From the NCBI RefSeq assembly GCF_015221875.1, contig NZ_JACYGY010000001.1, forward strand, positions 310,001 to 374,000: 64,000 nucleotides of DNA. Reading direction: 5' to 3'. Shown in pieces: positions 8,112 to 17,898 of the stretch; positions within the stretch are counted from its first letter, which is position 1, and each line of letters starts with the position of its first letter. The notes beneath the pieces are model-generated. The model searched no databases and was not told where the DNA came from. It saw only the letters and a program-made list of their open reading frames with translations. Position numbers and translations under genes: made by a program. The stretch comes from Dyadobacter subterraneus (GTDB taxonomy: Bacteria; Bacteroidota; Bacteroidia; Cytophagales; Spirosomataceae).

Positions 8112-9797
8112 TTACATTTTTTTGCCTATCTGGTATAACAGCTTAATTTTGAAACCGGGTCCGGTTTTGGATGCTTGCAGAGAAAGCGGATTAAAATAAC
8201 TGTATAGATATCCTTCGGCCTGAACGACAACCGGATGGAAGCTTTTTTCAATTCCCGCAGAAAAGTTTAATGAATTGATAACTTTCAGGTCAATTTTTTC
8301 AGAAGCCTGTTGTATAGTACGAAATGGATCAGGACCAGGACGCGGACCGAAGTTGTAGACGCATTCATACGTGATGTCTCTCTTTGAAGCGACTGTGAAA
8401 TTTGTACCTGCTCCTACAAAATAAGCAAAGTTATGTGGCAGATTTTGTCTGAAATTTACATTCAATGGAATCTGTTTCAGTGAAGAATTAATATTCAGAT
8501 TACTGATTTTCAAAGCCATAGGGAGCAAGTGATCTTTCTTAAAATCGGTGCGGTTTCTTTGGTTATATATCGTTTCTGAATAAAAATCTTCCGGTTTTAT
8601 TTTAACCCAGCTAAATCCGGTGGAAATTGAAAAATTTTTAGAAATTAATACTTCGCCCAGAACGGTTCTAACCTGATTTTTACCTTCCCATTGTTGTGCA
8701 AAACCAAAACGGTATGGCACTTTCAAATTGAGTTTAGGGATAGCAGTTTCCGCTTTTTTAGTTGACTCCACTTTTTTGGTCGACTCAACATTTTTTGCTT
8801 CTTCCTGAGTTTTAGGTGAATTGGTTGCCAGCAATACATTTCTCACCTGTTTAGGAGAAATGCGGTGAACAAGACCATAATTCATTTTACGCGCAAGTGC
8901 AGAAAAATTAGTCTGACCGACAGAAGACTTAACTTCCAGCTGATCGAATTTTTCATCAAGCGTCTTAGTAGAAGCAAGGATCACATTGGTCTGATTGCCG
9001 GAATTAGCATTGGCAAAAGAGCCGCCATTTCCGGAATTTCCATTACCGTTAAAACCGGAATTTCTGCCAGAATTTCCCGAAACCGGATTATTTCCATTCC
9101 TGCCCGAATAGTTGTTATTACCTGAATAATTATTATTTGCAACTGCGGCCTTATTATTAACAGCAACAGTAGAATTCGATCCTGTAACAGGCTCGAAAGA
9201 TTTTTTAGCAGCAGAATCGGATTTTCCTTTGTTAGAAAATTTAATGTTATCCGACTGATTGTTGATCGCCACAGCTTCACTTCTGTTATTCAAAGAAGGA
9301 TTTGAAGTTTCTTCTTCAACAATTCTGCTATCAGATTTTGTGCTGTTTCCTTCATTGACGCTCTGATTTTCATCAGTACCTGCCAATGATTCCTGATTTC
9401 TGTATTGCTGCGGAGCAAACCTTTCTTCTTCCTGATTTACAGTTTGATTTTCATAAGATGGTTTTTCAACTTGCTGCTGCTGAACAACATAAATCGTATC
9501 TGTTTTATGGACAATAGTTGGCGTATTTTTTATCGTTTCAATCTGGTTTTGCAAAGTTTTTACATCACTTAGCAAAGCATTATTCTGTGAAAGCTGGTTC
9601 ACATATAAAAAGACCATGACCGAAGAAACTGCTGCCGCCGCCGCATAACCAAACCACGAACTGTACTGCTGCCAAAACGTTGGAGGCGTGTTGGCTTGCA
9701 TAAAGTTCTGCATTTTCGTCCAGTCATCTTCATGAAATTCGGGCGCAATGCTTTCTAGTTTCCGGCGTATAGTTTTTTCAAATTTATCAGTTTTCAT
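8112..9797 (-). CDS. Anti-sigma-like inner-membrane protein with C-terminal beta-barrel-like domain
   Basis: A 561-aa protein cotranscribed with the ECF sigma gene, whose 3' end it overlaps by 11 bp. The first 45 residues are charged and presumably cytoplasmic. A single transmembrane helix spans about 49-67, a short coiled-coil (70-90) follows, and residues about 110-300 are low-complexity, rich in Asn, Ser and Gly (GNNNYSGNNNYSG repeats). The final 200 residues look like an outer-membrane beta-barrel domain with alternating strands and a porin-like ending. Position suggests it holds the sigma factor in check. How one protein can carry an inner-membrane helix and a barrel-like domain is unresolved; the low-complexity linker may cross the periplasm. 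Confidence 0.7.
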   Translation of the reverse strand: MKTDKFEKTIRRKLESIAPEFHEDDWTKMQNFMQANTPPTFWQQYSSWFGYAAAAAVSSVMVFLYVNQLSQNNALLSDVKTLQNQIETIKNTPTIVHKTDTIYVVQQQQVEKPSYENQTVNQEEERFAPQQYRNQESLAGTDENQSVNEGNSTKSDSRIVEEETSNPSLNNRSEAVAINNQSDNIKFSNKGKSDSAAKKSFEPVTGSNSTVAVNNKAAVANNNYSGNNNYSGRNGNNPVSGNSGRNSGFNGNGNSGNGGSFANANSGNQTNVILASTKTLDEKFDQLEVKSSVGQTNFSALARKMNYGLVHRISPKQVRNVLLATNSPKTQEEAKNVESTKKVESTKKAETAIPKLNLKVPYRFGFAQQWEGKNQVRTVLGEVLISKNFSISTGFSWVKIKPEDFYSETIYNQRNRTDFKKDHLLPMALKISNLNINSSLKQIPLNVNFRQNLPHNFAYFVGAGTNFTVASKRDITYECVYNFGPRPGPDPFRTIQQASEKIDLKVINSLNFSAGIEKSFHPVVVQAEGYLYSYFNPLSLQASKTGPGFKIKLLYQIGKKM

Positions 9798-10401
9798 TGC
9801 TTTTGAATGACTTTATGCCCCAATCGCTGGGAAAGAGATGAGGATAGTATTGTTTGATCAAGTGTTGTAACCGTGCTCTTGCCCGAACGTAATGCGAGCG
9901 TACCGTAGCTTCATTAATTTGCAGTAAATCAGCTATTTCGCGATGGTTATATCCTTCTACCACATAAAGAAGAAAGACGTTTTTATATATTGGCTTTATT
10001 TCCTGTATCAGTTTTAAAATTTCATCCGCTGTTATTTGTCCTACAATGTCATCATCAAAACGTGGATAGGGCGCGTCTTCAAGCGACACCATATCTTCAT
10101 GATGCTTCTTATGCTTTCGGTAATAACTGATTGCCGTATTCACCATAATCGTACGAAGCCACGCTTTGAAAGGATGCGCAGAGTCATACTTATCCATATT
10201 GTTGAAAACTTTCAGGAAACCTTCGTTTAATACTTCCTCAGCCTCTTCAGCAGTCGATGTGTAGCGCAGGCAGATACTTTTCGAATAGCTGAAAAAATGC
10301 TTATATAAATACCTCTGCGCCTGGTTATTACCAGCTACACATGCAGAAACGACCGTTCCGAAGTCGTTTTCATCGAAAGAAGATTTTTTACCAAATAGCA
10401 A
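9787..10401 (-). CDS. ECF-type RNA polymerase sigma factor
   Basis: A 204-aa sigma-70 family protein of the extracytoplasmic-function group. Region 2 runs from about residue 30 to 100 (FSYSKSICLRYTSTAEEAEEVLNEGF...FKAWLRTIMVNTAISYYR) and region 4 from about 130 to 185 (NVFLLYVVEGYNHREIADLL, with the helix-turn-helix NEATVRSHYVRARARLQ). Regions 1.1 and 3 are absent, as expected. It is followed by its likely anti-sigma partner in an overlapping arrangement, which suggests translational coupling. The regulon cannot be told from this window. Confidence 0.93.
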   Translation of the reverse strand: MLFGKKSSFDENDFGTVVSACVAGNNQAQRYLYKHFFSYSKSICLRYTSTAEEAEEVLNEGFLKVFNNMDKYDSAHPFKAWLRTIMVNTAISYYRKHKKHHEDMVSLEDAPYPRFDDDIVGQITADEILKLIQEIKPIYKNVFLLYVVEGYNHREIADLLQINEATVRSHYVRARARLQHLIKQYYPHLFPSDWGIKSFKSNEN

Positions 10402-10784
10402 AGTTAGGGTGTCAAATTTGTCAGGATATGAATTTGTATTAACTGATACGCCTAAGCCAGCCAGTCTGTTGCAAAAGATCTTCTATTTTGAGAAAATATC
10501 TTTGCTAAGATAATATTTTTGCTGCAAAAGCTAATCATGCATTAACGCATTTCCCGGGCGTTATGATATTGATAGTCAGATTAAAAAAGTTTTAAAAAAT
10601 CAGATTATGTAACTGTCGGATAATTAATGATTACATAAAATTGTAAAATGCAGAGGTAACAATGTGGTGATCGTAAAAAAGTTTTAAATTAAAACTTCAT
10701 TTTTGCAACAATCCGCACTGACGCGGCGTAATGACCCTTAAACCAGCAAATGTTTTATTGTCGCACGATTAAACAAATTGATTT
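10402..10784. other. Divergent intergenic region, ECF sigma / lipoprotein
   Basis: About 380 bp with no supported gene. It must hold the divergent promoters of the ECF sigma gene and the PepSY-like lipoprotein gene. It is A+T-rich with repeated GTTTTAAA/TTAAAA segments near 10588 and 10680. I see no palindrome or RNA gene. Confidence 0.4.
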
Positions 10785-11411
10785 ATGAGAAGGGTAGTTG
10801 TATTGCTTGTCGCGTCATTAGGTATATTTATCGCTTCCTGTAGCAAGGATAATTCGGGTATGAGTCCAACGACTGATGCCAGTACGGATTTTAGTCTGGA
10901 AACTGTTGCCACAACGGCCGCTCGTTTGGCAATAGAGTCTGATTCAGTAACGACGCATGTCTGCAAAGGCAAATTGACGGAGGTTGCGGTAGCGGATCTT
11001 GCCTCTGCAATTACAACTTATATTTCAACGACTTACCCGTCATCGACTATTAAATTTGCGGCGACAGATCAGAGTGGCAAGATTGTTGTAACGATACTTT
11101 TAGCGGACGGAACCACACCAAAAGGGTTGATATTCAACGCAGATGGTACATTTAAAGAAGAATTAAAGCATTTTGAAAATAAAGCAAAACTGACGGAAGT
11201 AGCTGTGGCAAATCTTCCGGCTGCTATAACATCATACATTACAACAAACTATGCAGGTGCTGAAATCAAGAAAGCTGGTACCAATGCGGGTGGACAATAT
11301 TTTGTGGGGATAGTACTTGACAGTAAAGTTAAAGTATTACTATTCAACGCAGATGGTACTTTCAATAAGGAGTTGGACAAACCAGCCAAAGGAGGACCGA
11401 AAAAGCATTAA
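10785..11411 (+). CDS. Lipoprotein with two PepSY-like (DUF2874-type) repeats
   Basis: A 208-aa exported lipoprotein. The N-terminus has a hydrophobic signal with lipobox IASC (cysteine at about residue 19). Two internal repeats of about 70 aa follow, each with the pattern KLTEVAVA-L--AIT-YI-T-Y, then LLFNADGTF-KEL (residues about 63-125 and 130-195). This arrangement matches the periplasmic PepSY-like/DUF2874 family common in Bacteroidota. Function is unknown; PepSY-type domains are thought to inhibit proteases or bind envelope ligands. It is divergent from the ECF sigma operon, so it may belong to that stress response (inference). Confidence 0.75.
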   Translation: MRRVVVLLVASLGIFIASCSKDNSGMSPTTDASTDFSLETVATTAARLAIESDSVTTHVCKGKLTEVAVADLASAITTYISTTYPSSTIKFAATDQSGKIVVTILLADGTTPKGLIFNADGTFKEELKHFENKAKLTEVAVANLPAAITSYITTNYAGAEIKKAGTNAGGQYFVGIVLDSKVKVLLFNADGTFNKELDKPAKGGPKKH

Positions 11412-11433
11412 AGAATTTTGTTAGGGGTGAGTT

Positions 11434-11474
11434 GGAATACGGGGCCGGATCTTCTGGTTCCGTATTTATTTTTT
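11434..11474 (+). terminator. Terminator between lipoprotein and bestrophin genes
   Basis: An outer stem AATACGG / CCGTATT encloses a second imperfect stem (CCGGA / TCTGG), and a T-rich run follows. It separates two convergent genes. Confidence 0.75.
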
Positions 11475-12391
11475 CAGTCAATAATTAAAAGATTATCCAA
11501 AGGCTTTTTCTCAATTTTTTTGCCCATCATTTCTCCCAAAGAATCTTCAATTGTCTGACAGATTGCGTTTAAAGCCAGATCATTTTTTTCAACACCAAAA
11601 GGTTCTTCAATTTCCGTTACAATAGCATCAAGTGCAATAAATGTGTAACCAATAAAGGTGACGATCAGCGGCGTCATCCATCCGATGCTGTCAACCAGCC
11701 CAAAAGGCAGCAAAAAACAATAAATGTAGATAGTACGGTGTAAAACGACGCTATAAGTATAGGGAATGGGCGTATTGGAAATGCGTTCACAGCCACCCAG
11801 AATATCAGAAAGCCGGTTCAGATTATTATCAATAGCAACCTGCACAATGGTATCGATTTTATCTTCCTTTTTGTTTCTGTAAATCCACTGGCCCAGTTCT
11901 CTGATAATGATGGCAGGCTTGAATTTTACAGTTTCCAGCGATTTGGCAAATTCCGGTTTTAGTAAACGCTGAAAATCCTCGCCCGGATCTGTCTGGCGAA
12001 GCTGATGTTTTAATGCATAGGCAAAGGCAATAATCAGGTTTACAAAATCCTGAATATCCGCATGATTTTTTTCTGCATCGCCCAAGGTTAATGCCTGTCT
12101 GGTCAGAGAGCGTGCATCGATCAATAAGCCTCCCCACAATTTTCTGGCTTCCCAAAACCGGTCATAACTGGCGTTGTTACAGAATCCCAGGAAAATAGCC
12201 AGTGCCAGACCAATTAAGGTAAAAGGAGCAATATTTAAAGGAATTTTGTAATGAAATAATTCTCCATGGAAATAGACAACAGTTGAAGAGAGAAGAAAAA
12301 GTGCAATTAACCGGGGAAGGATTTCTGGCAATACAGAGCCTCGCCATACAAAGAGCATCCTGAACCAGTTGAGTTTTTTTCTGATGATCAT
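11474..12391 (-). CDS. Bestrophin family ion channel
   Basis: A 305-aa integral membrane protein of the bestrophin/UPF0187 family. Hydrophobic segments near residues 23-42, 52-70, 210-235 and 238-255 fit the four-helix bestrophin core. The conserved stretch NNASYDRFWEARKLWGGL at about 73-90 is the family hallmark, and EIEEPFGVEKNDLALNAIC near the C-terminus is the other conserved block. Bacterial homologues form pentameric channels; whether this one passes anions or cations is not visible. Its start is 22 bp from the end of the upstream Lrp gene, so the two are probably cotranscribed. Confidence 0.9.
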   Translation of the reverse strand: MIIRKKLNWFRMLFVWRGSVLPEILPRLIALFLLSSTVVYFHGELFHYKIPLNIAPFTLIGLALAIFLGFCNNASYDRFWEARKLWGGLLIDARSLTRQALTLGDAEKNHADIQDFVNLIIAFAYALKHQLRQTDPGEDFQRLLKPEFAKSLETVKFKPAIIIRELGQWIYRNKKEDKIDTIVQVAIDNNLNRLSDILGGCERISNTPIPYTYSVVLHRTIYIYCFLLPFGLVDSIGWMTPLIVTFIGYTFIALDAIVTEIEEPFGVEKNDLALNAICQTIEDSLGEMMGKKIEKKPLDNLLIID

Positions 12392-12412
12392 TTTAAATTC
12401 AGCGACTCTTAA

Positions 12413-12892
12413 TTATTTCGTTTTGGAATCCAGCATTTCAATTTCAGAAGTATTTTTTATTTCTCCCATCACAAATAAACTGTGGGAACTTCCGATATTT
12501 TCCAGCGATCCAAGTTTTTGCATCAGGAAATGCTGATACTGCGACATATCATTCACAACGATTTTTAACAGAAAATCATAATCTCCTGAAATATTAAAAC
12601 ATTCCATTACTTCCGGCATTGCCAAAACCGCTTTGACAAACTTTTCACCCATCGTCAATGAGTGTTCTTTCAGAGCGATGTTACAAAAAACCATCAGTTT
12701 TTTGCCAACTTTTTCACGATCAACCAGCGCAACATATTTTTTGATTATGCCTTCTTTTTCCAGTCGCCGTATACGCTCATATACAGGTGTGTATGAAAGA
12801 TTTAATTTTTCTGACAATTCACGCGTTTTCAACGTAGCATCCTGTTGCAGATAGTGGAGTATTTTGCAATCCGTATCGTCCAGATTATACAT
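12413..12892 (-). CDS. Lrp/AsnC family transcriptional regulator
   Basis: A 159-aa regulator with an N-terminal AsnC-type winged helix-turn-helix (residues 1-60, including LSYTPVYERIRRLEKEGII) and a C-terminal RAM ligand-binding domain (about 65-150). The family responds to amino acids. It is divergent from metH with about 220 bp between them, so it may control metH or the bestrophin gene downstream. The effector is unknown. Confidence 0.92.
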   Translation of the reverse strand: MYNLDDTDCKILHYLQQDATLKTRELSEKLNLSYTPVYERIRRLEKEGIIKKYVALVDREKVGKKLMVFCNIALKEHSLTMGEKFVKAVLAMPEVMECFNISGDYDFLLKIVVNDMSQYQHFLMQKLGSLENIGSSHSLFVMGEIKNTSEIEMLDSKTK

Positions 12893-13113
12893 AGATAGAT
12901 TATCTTTACAATTCCATTTTTTACTTCAAATGTAGATAAATAATTTACCCGATGCTGAAAAAGCAGACTAAGCGTCTATTTTTTTTCAATTTTTTGAATA
13001 AAACATCTATCAACGTAAATTTGTATTGTGGATTTCCTGCGGCCAGCGTCGTATGAAGTTTTGCAGATTAAGAAAATGGCGAAATTATTTTTTCGGACTA
13101 CGATTAAGATATA
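12893..13113. promoter_or_regulatory. Divergent lrp-like / metH promoter region
   Basis: About 220 bp that must contain the promoters of the Lrp-type regulator and metH. It has T-rich tracts near 12990-13010 and no recognisable cobalamin or SAM riboswitch, although metH is often under such control. An Lrp-type operator is plausible but I cannot point to a palindrome. Confidence 0.4.
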
Positions 13114-16100
13114 ATGATAACAGCTCAGAAGTTTGACATTCGTGAAATATTGAAAGAACGTATTCTTGTGCTTGATGGTGCAATGGGTACGATGATTCAG
13201 CGCTATAAATTAGAAGATTACGATTACAGCGGAGAAAGATTCAAGGATTGGGGTCATGATGTGAAAGGTAATAATGATTTGCTTTCATTAACGCGCCCTG
13301 ATGTGATCAAGGAAATTCACGCCGCTTATTTTGAAGCCGGTGCGGATATCGCTGAAACAAATACATTTTCAGGAACGACCATTGCCATGGCAGATTATGG
13401 TATGGAAGAACTGGTTTACGAATTAAATTTTGAATCAGCCAGAATTGCGCGTGAAGTTGCTGATGATTTTACAGAACGTGAACCGGATAAACCGCGTTTC
13501 GTTGCCGGTTCTATCGGACCAACAAACCGGACCGCTTCCTTATCACCTGATGTAAACAATCCTGGTTACCGTGCGATTACTTTTGATCAGCTGGTGACTG
13601 CCTATTATGAACAAATAAAGGGTTTAACGGATGGAGGTTGCGATCTTCTTCTGGTTGAAACTGTTTTTGATACATTGAATGCAAAGGCAGCGCTTTTTGC
13701 GATTGATAAATTTTTTACGGATGCCAAAAACGGATTGGTAGAAGTTTTACCAAGCTGGAAAACCGGTGCCGACGGATTTTTACCTATCATGGTTTCCGGA
13801 ACGATTACAGATGCTTCGGGCCGTACACTTTCGGGACAAACTACGGAAGCATTTTTGACTTCAATATCACATTTACCGCTTTTATCGGTTGGTTTAAACT
13901 GTGCTTTGGGTGCTGACTTGATGCGTCCCTATGTACAAATTCTGGCAAACAATTCGCCTTTTTATACTTCGGCTCACCCCAATGCAGGTTTGCCAAATGA
14001 AATGGGTGAATACGATGAATCACCGGAACAAATGGGTGAAGTTATTGACGGGTTTTTGAGGGATAACCTTATCAATATTATCGGAGGATGCTGCGGAACT
14101 ACGCCGGGACATATTCGCGTGATTGCGGATCTTGCCGGGAAATACAAGCCAAGAGAAATTCCAAAATCTGAAAAAACATTAAAGCTTTCTGGTCTGGAAC
14201 CGATGGACATTACCAAAATGACCAATTTTGTCAATATTGGTGAGCGTTGTAATGTTTCGGGTTCTAAAATGTTTGCCAGACTTATCCGTACCGGAAAGTT
14301 TGATGAAGCCTTGGCCATTGCCCGTGATCAGGTAGAAAACGGTGCGCAGGTTATTGACATCAACATGGATGAGGGTATGATTGATGGCGTGGAAGCAATG
14401 AAAACTTTCGTGAACCTGATCGCTGCTGAACCTGACATTTCGCGCGTACCGCTCATGATCGATTCCTCGAAATGGGAAGTGATTGAAGCTGGTTTGAAAT
14501 GTACCCAGGGAAAAGCCATTGTTAACTCGATATCATTAAAAGAAGGAGAGGAGAAATTTAAAGAATCTGCAAGAGCAGTTTTGCGTTACGGCGCTGCTGC
14601 TGTGGTGATGGCTTTTGATGAAATCGGACAAGCGGATAATCTCGAACGAAGAAAAGAAATTTGTTCAAGGGCTTACCGAATTCTGGTGGATGAAGTTGGT
14701 TTCCCGCCACAGGATATCATTTTTGACCCAAACATCCTGACCGTTGCGACGGGGATGGAGGAACATAATAACTATGCGGTAGATTTTATTGAATCTGTCA
14801 AATGGATTAAAGAAAACCTGCCTTATGCAAAAGTTTCCGGTGGTGTTTCCAACGTATCATTCAGTTTCCGTGGAAATGAACTGGTTCGTGAAGCAATTCA
14901 TACGGCCTTTTTATATCACGCCATCAGAGCCGGTATGGATATGGGCATTGTAAACGCCGGTCAGCTTGGTATTTATGATGAAATTCCAAAAGACATTCTG
15001 GAACTGGTTGAGGATGTACTTTTAAACCGCAATGCAGAAGCAACTGAAAAACTTGTAAGTTTTGCCGAAACGGTAAAAGACAAAGGAAAAGTAGCGACCG
15101 GCCCGGATCTTAGCTGGAGAGAATTGCCAGTGAGAGAGCGGATCAGCCATGCTTTGGTAAAAGGCAATGCTGAGTATATTGAGATAGATGTTGAAGAATG
15201 TCTTCCAATGTTTTCGCGTCCTTTGGAAATCATCGAAGGTCCGCTGATGGACGGGATGAGTATTGTCGGAGATTTGTTTGGAGAAGGAAAAATGTTTCTT
15301 CCCCAGGTTGTGAAATCTGCCCGTGTAATGAAAAAAGCGGTGGCATTTTTACAACCTTATATAGAAGCAGAAAAACAGGAAGGATCGTCTTTCGCAGGAA
15401 AGATTTTGCTGGCTACCGTAAAGGGAGACGTGCATGATATTGGAAAAAATATTGTGGGTGTTGTACTGGGCTGTAACAATTATGAAATCATCGATCTTGG
15501 CGTAATGGTACCAACGGACAAAATCCTGGCGGCTGCTATTGAGCACAATGTTGATATCATAGGTCTTTCCGGATTGATTACACCGTCACTGGACGAAATG
15601 GTTGGTGTTGCAAAAGAAATGGAACGCCGTCATTTTAAAATGCCGCTTTTGATTGGCGGTGCAACGACTTCCCGTATTCACACAGCCGTAAAAATCGATC
15701 CGAATTATTCTGGCGCTGTTATTCACGTGCTGGATGCTTCAAGATCAGTGCCGGTTGCCGGGAAATTGATTCAGAGTGATTTGAGCCAGGCGCAGGTTTT
15801 GACTGATATCAAAGGAGAATATGCAAAACTTCGTGATGATCATGCAAAGAGAGGTGGAGAAAAAGCGCATCATTCCATTGAGAAATCGCGTGAGAATAAG
15901 GTAAAGATTGACTGGAAAGATTTCAAGGCAATCAAGCCTCAGTTTTTAGGAATGCGTGTTTATGACGATTATGATCTTGCTGAAATATCAAAATATATTG
16001 ACTGGACGCCATTTTTCCAAACCTGGCAGCTGCATGGGAAATATCCTAAAATATTTGAAGATAAGGTCGTTGGAGAAGAAGCAACACGATTATTTGAAGA

Positions 16101-16938
16101 TGCAGCCGTACTTCTTGGACAAATTATTCGTGATAAAAGTCTGAAAGCACGTGCAGTACTTGGTTTCTGGCCGGCGAATTCTATTGGTGATGATATCGTT
16201 TTGCATCATTACGAAGAAGAAGTAAAACAAACTTCGTGTGAACGTCACGGTTCGCATGAGCATATTGAATACAAGATTAGTCAGCACACGCTTGAACAGG
16301 TGAACGGCGGCGAATTGGTGAATGATACAATGAAAGTGTTACATCATTTGCGCCAGCAAACGGAAAAAGCGAAAGGTTTGGCCAATTATTGTTTGTCTGA
16401 TTTTGTAGCACCACTGGAAAGCGGTCATCTGGATTATATAGGAGGTTTTGCCGTTACTGCCGGAATCGGGATTGAAGCTTTAATTGAAAAATTTGAAGCT
16501 GATCATGACGATTATAACAGTATCATGGTAAAAGCCTTGGCCGATCGTTTGGTAGAGGCCCTGACTGAGCTGATGCACGAACGTGTGCGAAAGGAAATCT
16601 GGGGACATTCTCCGGAAGAGGATTTTACGAATGAAGAGCTGATCAAAGAAGCGTATACCGGTATTCGTCCGGCGCCAGGATATCCTGCAAGTCCAGACCA
16701 TACTGAAAAACGTATGTTGTTTGATTTGCTTGAAGCTGAAAGACTGGGGATTACGTTAACCGAAAGTTATGCCATGTATCCTGCGAGCAGCGTGAGCGGA
16801 TGGTATTTTTCACATCCGGAAAGTCGGTATTTCCCGGTTGGGAAAATCTTTAAAGACCAGGTTGAAGATTATGCAAGAAGAAAAAATATGCCGCTGGAAG
16901 AAATTGAAAAATGGCTTGCTCCGGTTTTAGGCTATTAA
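13114..16938 (+). CDS. metH: Cobalamin-dependent methionine synthase MetH
   Basis: A full-length 1,274-aa modular enzyme that methylates homocysteine with methyl-THF through methylcobalamin. The homocysteine domain covers about 1-345 with zinc ligands Cys263 (GLNCALG) and Cys326/Cys327 ([10 protein letters not shown]). The pterin domain is about 370-640 ([24 protein letters not shown]). The cobalamin domain is about 665-915, with the B12-ligating His774 in DVHDIGKN. The reactivation domain is about 935-1265, with the AdoMet site [12 protein letters not shown]. All four modules are intact, unlike many bacteria that split off the first or last. It is transcribed alone and ends at a strong terminator. 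Confidence 0.97.
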   Translation: MITAQKFDIREILKERILVLDGAMGTMIQRYKLEDYDYSGERFKDWGHDVKGNNDLLSLTRPDVIKEIHAAYFEAGADIAETNTFSGTTIAMADYGMEELVYELNFESARIAREVADDFTEREPDKPRFVAGSIGPTNRTASLSPDVNNPGYRAITFDQLVTAYYEQIKGLTDGGCDLLLVETVFDTLNAKAALFAIDKFFTDAKNGLVEVLPSWKTGADGFLPIMVSGTITDASGRTLSGQTTEAFLTSISHLPLLSVGLNCALGADLMRPYVQILANNSPFYTSAHPNAGLPNEMGEYDESPEQMGEVIDGFLRDNLINIIGGCCGTTPGHIRVIADLAGKYKPREIPKSEKTLKLSGLEPMDITKMTNFVNIGERCNVSGSKMFARLIRTGKFDEALAIARDQVENGAQVIDINMDEGMIDGVEAMKTFVNLIAAEPDISRVPLMIDSSKWEVIEAGLKCTQGKAIVNSISLKEGEEKFKESARAVLRYGAAAVVMAFDEIGQADNLERRKEICSRAYRILVDEVGFPPQDIIFDPNILTVATGMEEHNNYAVDFIESVKWIKENLPYAKVSGGVSNVSFSFRGNELVREAIHTAFLYHAIRAGMDMGIVNAGQLGIYDEIPKDILELVEDVLLNRNAEATEKLVSFAETVKDKGKVATGPDLSWRELPVRERISHALVKGNAEYIEIDVEECLPMFSRPLEIIEGPLMDGMSIVGDLFGEGKMFLPQVVKSARVMKKAVAFLQPYIEAEKQEGSSFAGKILLATVKGDVHDIGKNIVGVVLGCNNYEIIDLGVMVPTDKILAAAIEHNVDIIGLSGLITPSLDEMVGVAKEMERRHFKMPLLIGGATTSRIHTAVKIDPNYSGAVIHVLDASRSVPVAGKLIQSDLSQAQVLTDIKGEYAKLRDDHAKRGGEKAHHSIEKSRENKVKIDWKDFKAIKPQFLGMRVYDDYDLAEISKYIDWTPFFQTWQLHGKYPKIFEDKVVGEEATRLFEDAAVLLGQIIRDKSLKARAVLGFWPANSIGDDIVLHHYEEEVKQTSCERHGSHEHIEYKISQHTLEQVNGGELVNDTMKVLHHLRQQTEKAKGLANYCLSDFVAPLESGHLDYIGGFAVTAGIGIEALIEKFEADHDDYNSIMVKALADRLVEALTELMHERVRKEIWGHSPEEDFTNEELIKEAYTGIRPAPGYPASPDHTEKRMLFDLLEAERLGITLTESYAMYPASSVSGWYFSHPESRYFPVGKIFKDQVEDYARRKNMPLEEIEKWLAPVLGY

Positions 16939-16963
16939 TAGTAGTAAGGTTCAATTTTGCAGA

Positions 16964-16994
16964 AGAGAGTCGGGAAGCCGGCTCTCTTTTTTTT
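16964..16994 (+). terminator. Terminator of metH
   Basis: AGAGAGTCGG / CCGGCTCTCT forms a 10-bp stem (one G-T pair), followed by a run of eight T residues. Confidence 0.9.
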
Positions 16995-17171
16995 GTCGTA
17001 ATCCGAATCGTTACTTTTCACGTAGATGTACGTACAGATATTGGGTATTACTACGCTATTTTTTGTAAAAAATATTTAAAACCTTTGTAAGATGCTGATA
17101 CTGTTTATGATGTATCAACGTTTGTATTTATAGCCAGGAAAAATTTAAGAAACACCAGCATACACATCATC

Positions 17172-17705
17172 ATGAAAAGGAATATTTTAATTTTTGTTTT
17201 TCTGATTTTAGCCGCTACTTCTTTTAAGTACAGGTCTAAAACACAAGCAGGTATTTTGAACCCGGATTCAAGAGTACTTATCGAGCAAACGGCAGATTCA
17301 TCGAATGATCCCGTTACAATTGTAAAAACGGAAAATGATGAAATTAGAAGTCTTGATAATCAGGAACGGGAAGCATATATTAAAAAAGATACGGTTACGC
17401 TTTCCCGCTTATGGTCCCCAAATCTTATTGTGACAAATCCAGATAACAGTGTAAAAACGATTTCTGATATCAAAAACGATTTTTCAAAGTCCTCAAAGTC
17501 AATTCCAGCTTTCGATCGGATTATTGAAAAGATTACTATAAATGATAATGTGGCTATCGTAATGGGTCATGAAAATGCCATAACTTCAAACGCTTTGGAG
17601 TTTAAAGAAAAAAATATCAACAGAAGATTTTCCAATATCTGGATGAAAGACGGAAGTACCTGGAAACTTGCTGCACGCCAGGCAACTAATATCTCCGACA
17701 AATAA
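17172..17705 (+). CDS. Secreted DUF4440/SnoaL-like protein
   Basis: A 177-aa protein with a signal peptide-like N-terminus (NILIFVFLILAATSF) and a NTF2-like DUF4440/SnoaL domain at about residues 52-172. Typical landmarks are the helix EREAYIKKDTVTLSRLWSPNLIVTNP, the central VAIVMGHENA strand and the ending IWMKDGSTWKLAARQATNIS. The fold is a cone-shaped pocket used by many unrelated small-molecule enzymes and binding proteins, so a specific function cannot be assigned. It appears to be a single-gene unit. Confidence 0.78.
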   Translation: MKRNILIFVFLILAATSFKYRSKTQAGILNPDSRVLIEQTADSSNDPVTIVKTENDEIRSLDNQEREAYIKKDTVTLSRLWSPNLIVTNPDNSVKTISDIKNDFSKSSKSIPAFDRIIEKITINDNVAIVMGHENAITSNALEFKEKNINRRFSNIWMKDGSTWKLAARQATNISDK

Positions 17706-17898
17706 CAAAGCGGACTCTTGTATTACCACATATTATTTTCATTAATTTCTTGTAGGAAAACTATAAGATATTAAGTGAAAAATTTATTGTTTATCCGGGA
17801 TCGGTAAAAACTCAATATCTTATTTCGCATAACCTGTAACTTACATAAGAATAGTTTGTTATTTTGCATCTTGGTTTTGTGGGTAACAAATAATTTTC

